Source: Oscillospiraceae bacterium | GTDB taxonomy: Bacteria; Bacillota; Clostridia; Oscillospirales; JAAYXM01 | Assembly (NCBI GenBank): GCA_017409405.1 | Contig: JAFQSU010000042.1 | Coordinates: 1-37,081 of the forward strand | DNA: 37,081 nucleotides | Direction of reading: 5' to 3' | Part shown: positions 1 to 6,352 of the stretch, piece after piece | Numbering within the stretch: the first letter of the stretch is position 1 | How the letters are laid out: every line of letters begins with the position of its first letter | Made by a program: the position numbers and the translations under genes | Notes under the pieces: generated by a model | The model's database searches: none | What the model was told of the DNA's origin: nothing | The model's input: the letters and a program-made list of their open reading frames with translations, nothing else

Positions 1-180
1 CTTTATCGTGCGATAAATCAGCTACCCGAAAAACAAGCAAGGCGTATTTATGCCCACTTTTTTCAGGATATGACAATGACTCAAATCGGCAAAATCGAAG
101 GTGTGAGCAAAATGGCGGTAAGCAAGTCTATAGAGTCGGGAGTGAGAAAAATTGAAGAAATTTTGAAAACAGGATTCTAA
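1..180 (+). CDS. Sigma-70 region 4 protein, C-terminal part (5' end outside window)
   Basis: Frame 1 is open from the window edge to a TAA at 178 and gives 59 residues. It has an HTH of the sigma-70 region 4 type: a basic helix with QARRIYAHFF, then MTMTQIGKIEGVSKMAVSKS as the helix-turn-helix, and a short tail. Such short sigma-like proteins are common on integrative elements and phages of gut Firmicutes, where they are thought to control element genes. That context fits the neighbouring interrupted spoVAD. The N-terminal part, including any region 2, is not visible. It could instead be a phage-type transcriptional activator with a region 4-like HTH. Confidence 0.7.
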   Translation, partial: LYRAINQLPEKQARRIYAHFFQDMTMTQIGKIEGVSKMAVSKSIESGVRKIEEILKTGF

Positions 181-214
181 AAGTATCGCTTTTTGCATAT
201 GAAAGGAAATTTTT

Positions 215-301
215 TTGGCATCGTCTTTATTCGTTGCAAAAAGTGTAGTTATCCTTCTGGAACTCGCTGTGTTTTATGTGATTGTGCGTTATGCTAATTA
301 A
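215..301 (+). CDS. Possible small hydrophobic protein (28 aa)
   Basis: A TTG-started frame begins 34 bases after the sigma-like gene. It encodes a peptide that is almost one transmembrane helix (VVILLELAVFYVIVRYAN at its end). An AAAGGA site lies 7-8 bases upstream, and a strong terminator follows immediately. An overlapping frame, ATG at 199 to TAA at 297, gives a cysteine-rich 32-residue peptide instead. Neither is recognised, and either may be spurious. The hydrophobic frame is preferred for its ribosome binding site and its position just before the terminator. Confidence 0.25.
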   Translation: MASSLFVAKSVVILLELAVFYVIVRYAN

Positions 302-305
302 ATCA

Positions 306-357
306 AAACGGAAATGAAGTTGAATGATTTCAATCTCATTTCCGTTTGTTTTTTTAT
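306..357 (+). terminator. Rho-independent terminator after the sigma-like gene
   Basis: Perfect 12-bp arms AAACGGAAATGA / TCATTTCCGTTT enclose a loop that can itself pair further. They are followed by a G and seven T. It serves the rightward transcript and may also shield the leftward ATPase gene. Confidence 0.8.
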
Positions 358-361
358 TAAC

Positions 362-1588
362 CTATATCATCCAAATTGGTACAATATAGTTATCGCTATC
401 AACCGCAGACAAAGTTTCTCTCATACAGATAATTGCACCTTTTCCTCTTGGTACAGAAGCTTTATCGAGCAGTTTAAAAGGTCTTACGAGTTCCGTTCCG
501 GGGTTTGCAGTTCTCTTTATCTCGATAGGATGAAGCATACCGTCGCTTTCGATAACAAGATCAATCTCATTGCTGTTTGAATCGCGATAGTACCAAATCA
601 AACAGTCTTTAGCATTGTTATGATATGTCTTTATAATTTCCGACACAACATAGTTTTCAAGAATAGCACCGTTTATTGCTCCGTTAGCCAATATTTCAGG
701 AGAAGAATAACGGGTAAGATACGAAACAAGACCTGTATCGAAGAAATACATTTTCGGTGTCTTTACAGTTCTTTTTAATAAATTATTAGAGTACGGACGC
801 AGGAAGAAAATAATATCGGATTTTTCAAGTATCTTCAGCCAACGTGTTGCAGTATCGTTTGATATGCCAACATCCTGTGCAATATCGGTAACATTAAGCA
901 TTTGTCCGGCTCTGCAGGCAGCAGAACGAATAAAATCACCAAAAAGTACAGTATCTTCAATATCTGCAATGTATTTTACATCTCGTTCGATATATGTCTG
1001 AATGTAACTGCTGTAGAACAAATCTCTATCAGTATATTTTTTGCTGACATGACCAGGAAGTGATCCATTCCAGATACGATTGTATATTTCGTTAAGGTCA
1101 GCAGGTGCATTTGTTTTTGCACGAGCTTTAAGTTTATCCATATCAATTGCAAAGGGTTCAGCTTTTCCGGTTCCGTAAATTTCGTGCTGGGAAAGAGGAG
1201 GCATATGAATAATTGCAATTCTACCTGCCAATGATTCCTGTGCAAGTTCCATCAGTTTAAACGGTTGTGAACCGGTAAGCCAGAAAGAACCGGGAGCAGC
1301 ACCTTTATCTATCGCCATTTTTATATAAGAAAACAATTCAGGAGCATACTGAACTTCATCTATTAAAATCGGTGTAGAGTGTGTTTGTAAAAATAGGGCA
1401 GGATCTTTTGATGCAAGCTTGCGTTCTACCATATCATCAAGAGATACTTCCTCACGTTCGTTTCCCATAAGCTGCTCTAAAACAGTTGATTTTCCGACCT
1501 GTCTTGCGCCGGTTATAAGAATACAGGAATATTCTTTTGATGCAGCAATTATTTTTTCTTCTAAATCTCGTTTGATATAATTATCCAT
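362..1588 (-). CDS. AAA+ family ATP-binding protein with C-terminal DUF4143
   Basis: This is a 408-residue P-loop ATPase of the archaeal-type ATPase/DUF4143 group. Walker A is GARQVGKST at residues 27-35, Walker B is ILIDEVQ with D77-E78, and a sensor-like LTGSQ follows. The C-terminal half is the DUF4143 region, where an EIDLVIE...HPIEIKRT pattern near residues 340-360 resembles a PD-(D/E)xK nuclease-fold core. Family members are abundant on accessory DNA of anaerobes, but their cellular role is not established. ATG is preceded by AAAGGAG, and the gene has its own strong promoter. Monocistronic. Confidence 0.85.
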   Translation of the reverse strand: MDNYIKRDLEEKIIAASKEYSCILITGARQVGKSTVLEQLMGNEREEVSLDDMVERKLASKDPALFLQTHSTPILIDEVQYAPELFSYIKMAIDKGAAPGSFWLTGSQPFKLMELAQESLAGRIAIIHMPPLSQHEIYGTGKAEPFAIDMDKLKARAKTNAPADLNEIYNRIWNGSLPGHVSKKYTDRDLFYSSYIQTYIERDVKYIADIEDTVLFGDFIRSAACRAGQMLNVTDIAQDVGISNDTATRWLKILEKSDIIFFLRPYSNNLLKRTVKTPKMYFFDTGLVSYLTRYSSPEILANGAINGAILENYVVSEIIKTYHNNAKDCLIWYYRDSNSNEIDLVIESDGMLHPIEIKRTANPGTELVRPFKLLDKASVPRGKGAIICMRETLSAVDSDNYIVPIWMI

Positions 1589-1620
1589 ACAGATTCTCCT
1601 TTACACTTTCACTTGATAAC

Positions 1621-1649
1621 ATTATACACTAAAACTTTTAAATTGTCAA
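1621..1649 (-). promoter_or_regulatory. SigA-type promoter for the DUF4143 ATPase
   Basis: Read on the minus strand, TTGACA (1649-1644) is followed by a 17-base spacer and TATAAT (1626-1621). This consensus-quality site lies about 30 bases upstream of the ATPase start. Confidence 0.8.
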
Positions 1650-1680
1650 GGCAGATTTACGATACAATCGCAAATCTGCC
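1650..1680 (-). terminator. Hairpin between the transglutaminase and ATPase genes
   Basis: Arms GGCAGATTT / AAATCTGCC with an inner CGAT/ATCG pairing form a stable hairpin. It ends right at the -35 box of the next promoter and has no clear T-run. It may terminate the transglutaminase transcript, or be an operator for the ATPase promoter. Confidence 0.5.
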
Positions 1681-1753
1681 TAAATAGTATATTTCATTTT
1701 CTATTCTTTTATTCAAAAAGTGGCACACTAAATGCACCGCTTCATTTGAAATA

Positions 1754-2800
1754 TTAATTTGTACTTCCCGGAACAAGTAATTCCTTTGCAAAATTTGTTT
1801 TCTGTTTGTTGATATCTGCTCGTGGATAGTTTTTAGGGAACAGGTATTCATCAGTTCTTGCCACATCATAGTAGCTTATATCTGTAGTAAGCCATTCGCC
1901 GTCAACATACACTTCGTTCCATGCGTGAATATCATCAACAACTGATATACATGGAATCTCTGCTCGTTGGCAAAGATAAACAAATGCATCTGCATAAGTG
2001 CCACATACTGCATTGACAGGAGGCGTGCCGATGAATACTTTATTTATTCCTGCAACATTTTCATTCTTATAAGCAACTCTGTCGCAGATATAATCTGCAA
2101 TCCGCTTTACTTTTTCTCTGTCTGTAAGATTGGATATTTCTGCAACAAAACTGTCGGTTGCTTTGTTGGCAGGTTCAAAGTGTTTATGTATCTGTATTTT
2201 GCAGATACGGTAACCGGGATATTGGTATAAATTCTTTATCGTTGGTTCATATCCAAAACCGAAATTATAATAGCCGAACATTGATGCAGTTACCGATTTC
2301 ATCGCCTCAATGGTTTCGCTCAAATTACTCATGGTAGCTTTTTTATCAACTAAATGGGCATAGGTGTAATTGGGATTATAACCATTTTCATCGGTGTTTT
2401 GGGCTATCTCCTTAATATCAACAATAGATTGTCTGATTGCATTATAAGCATCTCTTGTGTATGCCTCATTGAATATATCGGGATTTGCTTTTTGCGAGAA
2501 ATCTTCTCTTGAGTAGGAAGTTCCATCTATGTGAATAGATTTTGTTTTTTCTTCTATATAAGGTTTCTCTGTGTTAATTGAAACAGTATTTGTTTCTGCA
2601 TCATATATAATCTCAATATTTAATGCCTTAGCAATATCCCGAAGCTTCACATAGTTATTATCGTTATAATTGATTGCCGAAATTTCTGTCTTTGTGCCGT
2701 TGATATAAATATCCTGACCTGAAACAATATCCGCTGCAAAAACTTTACTACCAAACAACAACGCTGTTAAAACAATACTAAACACAAATGTTTTCCTCAT
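1754..2800 (-). CDS. Secreted transglutaminase-like protein with N-terminal copper-amine-oxidase-type stalk domain
   Basis: The protein has 348 residues. A signal peptide (residues 1-23, ending FAA) is followed by a short copper amine oxidase N-terminal-like domain of the kind used as a cell-surface module (VNYxD...VKLRDIAKAL, about 30-78). A transglutaminase-like cysteine peptidase-fold domain follows, with the triad visible as C266 (NAVCGTY), H292 (DIHAWNEV) and D307 (TTDISY). Start: an upstream GTG/ATG in frame overlaps the ribosome binding site, so the ATG at 2800, nine bases after AGGAGGT, is chosen. It follows the toxin gene by 21 bases and is probably co-transcribed. Substrate unknown; it may be a protease or cross-linker acting at the surface. 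Confidence 0.85.
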   Translation of the reverse strand: MRKTFVFSIVLTALLFGSKVFAADIVSGQDIYINGTKTEISAINYNDNNYVKLRDIAKALNIEIIYDAETNTVSINTEKPYIEEKTKSIHIDGTSYSREDFSQKANPDIFNEAYTRDAYNAIRQSIVDIKEIAQNTDENGYNPNYTYAHLVDKKATMSNLSETIEAMKSVTASMFGYYNFGFGYEPTIKNLYQYPGYRICKIQIHKHFEPANKATDSFVAEISNLTDREKVKRIADYICDRVAYKNENVAGINKVFIGTPPVNAVCGTYADAFVYLCQRAEIPCISVVDDIHAWNEVYVDGEWLTTDISYYDVARTDEYLFPKNYPRADINKQKTNFAKELLVPGSTN

Positions 2801-2821
2801 GCTATAAGTACCTCCTTGCAA

Positions 2822-3151
2822 TTATTTTTTTCTTGCCTCGTTTAATAATTTAAGTGCATACCCAAGAGCTCTTTTAGTGTCTTTAATATCGTTCTTGTAA
2901 AAAGCGTATAAGAGAATGATATTTTCATCCTGCTTTGAAAAGACAACTCTTGCCATAGTTCTTGATGCCTTCAATCTGATTTCGTAAAGTCCTTTAAATC
3001 GGTTTTGAGAAATATGTCTCACATAAGGTTCACGAAGTTCGTTTTTCTCATTTGAGATATAGGCAAGAATATTTTGAAATTTGTCTTTAAGTTTTTCATC
3101 ATCACTTTCTATAAAATTTTGTACGTTCTGATAAGTATAAATTTTTCTCAA
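2822..3151 (-). CDS. RelE/HigB-type (phage Gp49-like) toxin-family protein
   Basis: The protein has 109 residues and the RelE/HigB/Gp49-like fold signature: EPYVRHI...GLYEIRLKASRTMARVVFS, then IILLYAFYKNDIKDT and a basic C-terminal helix. Family members are ribosome-dependent mRNA interferases or their phage homologues. The start is a TTG (3151), seven bases after GGAGG; no better start exists. In HigBA-like systems a helix-turn-helix antitoxin normally follows, but here the next gene is the secreted transglutaminase, so no antitoxin is recognisable. It may be an orphan or inactive toxin, or use an antitoxin elsewhere. Confidence 0.75.
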   Translation of the reverse strand: MRKIYTYQNVQNFIESDDEKLKDKFQNILAYISNEKNELREPYVRHISQNRFKGLYEIRLKASRTMARVVFSKQDENIILLYAFYKNDIKDTKRALGYALKLLNEARKK

Positions 3152-3181
3152 CTTGACACCTCCGTCTTCTGTAAATAAAAA

Positions 3182-3210
3182 ATGTTAAACTATCACCTCG
3201 CAAAATGCAA
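3182..3210 (-). promoter_or_regulatory. Promoter for the toxin-transglutaminase operon
   Basis: On the minus strand TTGCAT (3210-3205), a 17-base spacer and TAACAT (3187-3182) lie about 30 bases upstream of the TTG start. The -10 box and spacer overlap one arm of the inverted repeat annotated at 3182-3276, so it may be autoregulated. Confidence 0.55.
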
Positions 3211-3276
3211 AATCAGGCTGAAAATCGCATAAATTGTAGAGATTTAGCACATCGCCTTATGGTGTTAGTTTAACAC
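3182..3276. repeat. Inverted repeat pair at the spoVAD breakpoint
   Basis: The 16-mer ATGTTAAACTATCACC (3182-3197, plus strand) matches GTGTTAAACTAACACC (3276-3261, minus strand) at 14 of 16 positions. The second copy is itself a perfect 6-bp-arm palindrome, GTGTTA-AAC-TAACAC. It lies a few bases from the point where SpoVAD homology ends. Such sites at an element end are typical of recombinase, excisionase or repressor binding. No direct repeat core is recognisable with only one end in view. Confidence 0.5.
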
Positions 3277-3901
3277 TTACAGGTGCCATTGCCGCACCCA
3301 TGTTGTTTGCATCGCTTATTCCAGAATCGACTACTGAGCCTAAAGTCGCACATAAAACCTTGGGGTGCTCTTCGTTTCCCTTTGCTATAATGGCGCTTCC
3401 GGCTCCTGTTACGGTTCGCTGAGCAGTCGGCGGACGCTGTCCACCGTACGCAAGAGGGTTGCGGTACTGGCGCTCTGCGGTGCAGAAGTGGGATGAAACG
3501 CTCACTGCCGCATTGTCATAGCTTCCCGAATCAACAAGCACCGCTGCAAGCGCCATTCCCTCTGCAAAGGTAGAGCATGCACCGTACAGACCGAGAAAAG
3601 GGACCCCCATATCACGCCATGCAAAGCTTGATGCAACACACTGATTCAAAAGGTCTCCCGACAGTATGCACTGCAAATCCCCCATGCCGAGATTTGCTTT
3701 CCCAAGCGCAAAGCCGAGTGCGGTATTGTGAAACTTGCTTTCTGCCTGTTCCCATGTCTTTTCACCGTAGCGCCCGTCTGTTATGCACTTGTCGAAATAC
3801 TCTGCCAGAGGTCCTTCACCCTCATTCTTTCCTACTATTGAGCCTGTTGCAAGTATCTTGGGCTTATTTTTAAAGCATATCGTTTCATTTCCTTTTACCA
3901 T
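3257..3901 (-). CDS. spoVAD: Stage V sporulation protein AD, truncated at the C-terminus
   Basis: SpoVAD is a thiolase-fold, dipicolinic acid-binding component of the SpoVA channel that loads Ca-DPA into the developing spore. The 214-residue product matches the family over about 207 residues (KPKILATGSIVGKNEGEGPL, ESKFHNTALGFALGKA, LYGACSTFAEGMALA, SHFCTAERQYRNPL, DANNMGAAMAP). It then ends in seven unrelated residues, VSVKLTP. Family members are about 335-340 residues, so roughly the last third is missing. The start is supported by AGGAGG five bases upstream. It follows spoVAC by nine bases, as in normal spoVA operons, but spoVAE is absent. It is either inactivated or restored by excision of the adjoining element. 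Confidence 0.92.
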   Translation of the reverse strand: MVKGNETICFKNKPKILATGSIVGKNEGEGPLAEYFDKCITDGRYGEKTWEQAESKFHNTALGFALGKANLGMGDLQCILSGDLLNQCVASSFAWRDMGVPFLGLYGACSTFAEGMALAAVLVDSGSYDNAAVSVSSHFCTAERQYRNPLAYGGQRPPTAQRTVTGAGSAIIAKGNEEHPKVLCATLGSVVDSGISDANNMGAAMAPVSVKLTP

Positions 3902-3910
3902 AGCAACCTC

Positions 3911-4345
3911 CTACATAACAAGAAGTATTAAGCCGTATACTACCGATACGGATATACCGATAACAAGCACCGGTCCTGCAAGCTTGAACATATTTGCACA
4001 AAGACCGAGGATATAGCCTTCACTTTTGAACTCAAGGGCTTCCGATACTATTGAGTTTGCAAATCCCGTTATCGGCACAAGCGTTCCTGCACCTGCGTGC
4101 TTTGCAACGGGTGCATACAAGCCAAGCCCGGTAAAGAGCGCAGAAAGACCTATAAGTGTTACGGATGTAGCAGCTGATGCGTTGTCACGGTCAAGCCCGA
4201 AGCCCATGTACATATTTGTGAGAAGCTGACCCAGAACGCATATCGCACCACCTATCACAAAAGCTTTTATGAAGTTTTTAAGATGCGGACTTTTCGGCTC
4301 CGTCTGTTTTACAAACTCCGCATACTCTTTTTTCGACATATTCAT
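3911..4345 (-). CDS. spoVAC: Stage V sporulation protein AC
   Basis: SpoVAC is an integral membrane subunit of the SpoVA complex; the Bacillus protein behaves as a mechanosensitive channel for Ca-DPA release. The 144-residue sequence has several hydrophobic segments and family blocks: KNFIKAFVIGGAICVLGQ, FTGLGLYAPVAKHAGAGT, VPITGFANSIVSEALEFKSEG. Length is close to the family norm. ATG at 4345 is chosen because GGAGAG precedes it by seven to eight bases; an in-frame upstream GTG/ATG extension has no ribosome binding site. First gene of the leftward spoVA operon, divergent from tRNA-Arg. No convincing SigG promoter could be assigned by eye. Confidence 0.93.
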   Translation of the reverse strand: MNMSKKEYAEFVKQTEPKSPHLKNFIKAFVIGGAICVLGQLLTNMYMGFGLDRDNASAATSVTLIGLSALFTGLGLYAPVAKHAGAGTLVPITGFANSIVSEALEFKSEGYILGLCANMFKLAGPVLVIGISVSVVYGLILLVM

Positions 4346-4407
4346 GTATATCACTCTCCACATACGCTATTCTTTTCGTTTGTGCAGATTTTTATACATG
4401 TTTTACC

Positions 4408-4436
4408 TTTACAAAAAAGCTTTCGTTTGTTATACT
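4408..4436 (+). promoter_or_regulatory. Promoter for tRNA-Arg
   Basis: TTTACA (4408-4413), a 17-base spacer and TATACT (4431-4436) place transcription start about 10 bases before the mature tRNA 5' end. Confidence 0.75.
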
Positions 4437-4452
4437 ATTTAAGATAACGAAT

Positions 4453-4529
4453 GCGCCCGTAGCTCAGTTGGATAGAGCGTCAGACTCCGACTCTGAAGGC
4501 CGCAGGTTCGACTCCTGTCGGGCGCGCCA
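4453..4529 (+). tRNA. tRNA-Arg, anticodon CCG
   Basis: This is a 77-base cloverleaf. Acceptor stem is GCGCCCG / CGGGCGC with discriminator G and encoded CCA. The D arm is GCTC...GAGC. The anticodon stem TCAGA / TCTGA encloses loop CTCCGAC, so the anticodon is CCG and reads CGG. The T arm is GCAGG-TTCGACT-CCTGT. A terminator follows directly. It sits between spoVAC and an AT-rich patch; such tRNA 3' ends are common integration sites. Confidence 0.97.
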
Positions 4530-4536
4530 GAAAAGA

Positions 4537-4571
4537 AACCTCTCTTGTCTTGGTAGACAAAAGAGGTTTTT
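4537..4571 (+). terminator. Terminator of tRNA-Arg
   Basis: Fourteen-bp arms AACCTCTCTTGTCT / AGACAAAAGAGGTT with one mismatch and a 4-base TGGT loop, then a T-run. Confidence 0.85.
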
Positions 4572-4610
4572 GATATAATATCTGTTCTAAGCAGAACGGA
4601 TATTATATCA
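4571..4610. repeat. Near-perfect 40-bp palindrome downstream of the tRNA terminator
   Basis: Arms TGATATAATATCTGTTCT / AGAACGGATATTATATCA pair over 18 bp with one wobble and a 4-base AAGC loop. There is no T-run, so it is not an ordinary terminator. The rest of 4611-4725 is AT-rich sequence without a recognisable gene. It could be a dispersed palindromic repeat or a protein-binding site. Confidence 0.6.
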
Positions 4611-4725
4611 TTTAAAGCAAATGATATCGCTACGCCAAATTTTGACAACTACTATTTGCAAATTCAAATAAAAAACAGAAAAATCTGACAGACATAATAT
4701 TGCTTTTTTACATAATAAAAACAGC

Positions 4726-4914
4726 TTATTCGCCTATTTTGTCTGAAGAATTAGTTTTATTTAAATGGTTAAGTGCAAATTCACAACATTGAATAACAAG
4801 TTGATTAAATGATATTCCTTTCTCAGCTGCAATTCTACCTAAAGTATCTATTAAATCGTCTGGCATACGTATTGTACGATTTGAATTTGTTGGTTTTTTT
4901 ATTATAAAGTCCAT
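4726..4914 (-). CDS. Small ribbon-helix-helix (Arc/MetJ-type) DNA-binding protein
   Basis: A 62-residue protein of which most is a ribbon-helix-helix domain. A short beta strand (NRTIRMPDDL) is followed by helix DTLGRIAAEKGISFNQLVIQ and a second helix, CCEFALNHLN. The pattern resembles Arc-type repressors and HicB-tail antitoxins. ATG is preceded by AAGGAGGTG at good spacing. No toxin partner is adjacent: the next leftward feature is the tRNA, and the rightward neighbour is a divergent zinc-ribbon protein. Probably a small accessory regulator; its target is unknown. Confidence 0.7.
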   Translation of the reverse strand: MDFIIKKPTNSNRTIRMPDDLIDTLGRIAAEKGISFNQLVIQCCEFALNHLNKTNSSDKIGE

Positions 4915-5008
4915 AATAAAAGCACCTCCTTTTGTAGTATAATTTTAAACTAATTTAATATTTAATGATACAATCAAAATTGCAAGCAATAATTACGTAT
5001 AAATTTGC

Positions 5009-5037
5009 TTGCAAACAAAAGGGAAATATGTTATCAT
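5009..5037 (+). promoter_or_regulatory. Promoter for the zinc-ribbon membrane protein
   Basis: TTGCAA (5009-5014), a 17-base spacer and TATCAT (5032-5037), about 30 bases before the start codon. Confidence 0.6.
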
Positions 5038-5067
5038 AGAAAAAATACATTAAGGAGGTGAATGTAA

Positions 5068-5382
5068 ATGTATTGCAAACAGTGCGGAAAAGAATTGAGA
5101 GATTCTTCTGCTTTCTGCGAGTACTGCGGTACACGAGCAGGATTCGGAAAAAAACAGGAACCGGTTAATACCATGTCAATAGTGGGAATGATAGTTGCCG
5201 GCATTTCTGTTTTTTTGAATTTTTGGGGACTTGTCGGAATCGCCGCCGTACTTCTCTCTGCTATGGGTTTAATTCAAATTAACAAATCAGGAGAAAAAGG
5301 AAAAGGAATTGCAATAACAGGCATAGCGTTGGGTACATTTTCGATAATCTATGGGTTTTTAATGATTATGTTGTTTATGTGA
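5068..5382 (+). CDS. Zinc-ribbon protein with DUF4190-type double transmembrane domain
   Basis: This 104-residue protein starts with a zinc ribbon (CKQCGKEL...CEYCGTR, residues 3-22). A linker and two hydrophobic segments follow (about 36-68 and 79-104), separated by a basic INKSGEKGKGIAITGI loop typical of DUF4190. ATG follows AAGGAGGTGA. Such proteins are common, small, membrane-bound and of unknown function in Clostridia. Transcribed rightward within the AT-rich patch after the tRNA; the lipoprotein gene 120 bases on may share a transcript. Confidence 0.8.
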   Translation: MYCKQCGKELRDSSAFCEYCGTRAGFGKKQEPVNTMSIVGMIVAGISVFLNFWGLVGIAAVLLSAMGLIQINKSGEKGKGIAITGIALGTFSIIYGFLMIMLFM

Positions 5383-5502
5383 TAAAAGGTGACTTATTTT
5401 GAAAGAATTAAGTATACTACAAGTGCGCATATCCGCTGTAAAATATGAAATGAAGAAGTAGTACAATTATAAACCGGTTAAAATACAAAGGAGAGAAATA
5501 TA

Positions 5503-6192
5503 ATGAAAAAATTATTGTCAATAACTTTAATATTATGCTTAATATTCAATTTTGTCGGATGTAGCGGTTCTTCGGAAAATATAATTGAAACTGTAAAAAA
5601 TATGAAATTGGCAGACTATTCTGACAAGTCAATAGGAAATGCGTTAAAAAATTATTTTAATGATTACGATTTAAAATGGACAGCATCGAAACCGGAGAAT
5701 AATGTTTATACCGTTGAAGCAAGCATTATCGTTGAGGGGGAAAATTATATTGAGTTTAGACCGAATAACATTACCAATGATGTTTTACATATAAAGCAAA
5801 TTTATTTTTCTTTTGACTATAACAAAAAATATAATGTCATTGATACTTATAAAATATACGGTACATTAAACAATAACGGGAAACTGCAGTTATTTGAGAC
5901 AAAGAACGATGATGAAGCATCTTTGTTTTTCAATAGAATTTATGGGGTACAACCAAGTACTTTCAAAAGCTCGAAACAAATAGATGCTTTATATGCTTTA
6001 AAAGAGAAGGTTGAAAAGACAAAAACTAATCAAGAAGCTCGTAATATAGCCGGAAATGATAATACATTCTCTTTAAGTATTTCTTATTTAAATGAGAATA
6101 ATATTACACGAAAAGAAATACTTTCTATCATTGACAGTATGATAAAAACCGAAAAAGAAATAGAGAACCAAAACAAAAATATGTACAAATAG
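5503..6192 (+). CDS. Putative lipoprotein of unknown function
   Basis: The 229-residue protein has a lipoprotein signal peptide: a KK start, a hydrophobic stretch and lipobox FVGC with C20. The mature part is lysine/asparagine-rich, without recognisable domain motifs, and its C-terminal third is predicted helical (EILSIIDSMIKTEKEIENQNKN). AAAGGAG precedes the ATG. Codon use is much more AT-rich than that of the genes to the right, consistent with transferred DNA. Function not recognised. Confidence 0.75.
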   Translation: MKKLLSITLILCLIFNFVGCSGSSENIIETVKNMKLADYSDKSIGNALKNYFNDYDLKWTASKPENNVYTVEASIIVEGENYIEFRPNNITNDVLHIKQIYFSFDYNKKYNVIDTYKIYGTLNNNGKLQLFETKNDDEASLFFNRIYGVQPSTFKSSKQIDALYALKEKVEKTKTNQEARNIAGNDNTFSLSISYLNENNITRKEILSIIDSMIKTEKEIENQNKNMYK

Positions 6193-6300
6193 CGGTATAA
6201 AGAAAAGAACAAGCTCAAAGAAAAGTTTCACTCTGAACGCTTCTCTGAGGTTAAAAGTACCACTTCTATTCTCGTATTAAAATCAGGAATAAGCAACAGA

Positions 6301-6332
6301 AAAAAACGACTTGTTCAGACAAGTCGTTTTTT
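6301..6332. terminator. Bidirectional terminator between the lipoprotein and SDR genes
   Basis: Arms AAAAAACGACTTG / CAAGTCGTTTTTT around a 6-base loop give T-runs on both strands, so it serves the convergent genes on either side. The preceding 6193-6300 shows no gene. Confidence 0.85.
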
Positions 6333-6352
6333 AGGTATATTCACTTGTTAAG

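Larger units (their letters stand above)
1..3283. mobile_element. One end of a putative integrated element inside spoVAD
   Basis: The left 3.3 kb is visibly more AT-rich than the chromosome from 3290 onward. It carries accessory-type genes: a sigma-70 region 4 gene, a DUF4143 ATPase, a transglutaminase and an orphan toxin. Its right limit falls where SpoVAD homology stops abruptly. The missing C-terminal third of spoVAD and the expected spoVAE are not in the window, so they should lie beyond the left edge if this is an insertion. No integrase, recombinase or conjugation gene is visible here, so calling it mobile is an inference from the interrupted gene and gene content. A deletion or rearrangement would look the same. 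Confidence 0.5.

Noticed and set aside
4346-4452. SigG-type promoter upstream of spoVAC
   Set aside because: CATGTATA and GTATAA segments are present, but spacing and match to the forespore consensus are not convincing.
4439-4648. Frame running antisense through tRNA-Arg
   Set aside because: This is the common spurious translation of a tRNA gene.
4530-6340. Search for a duplicated tRNA-Arg 3' end as an attachment site
   Set aside because: No repeat of the T-arm/acceptor sequence was seen up to the SDR gene, so no defined element is annotated at the tRNA.
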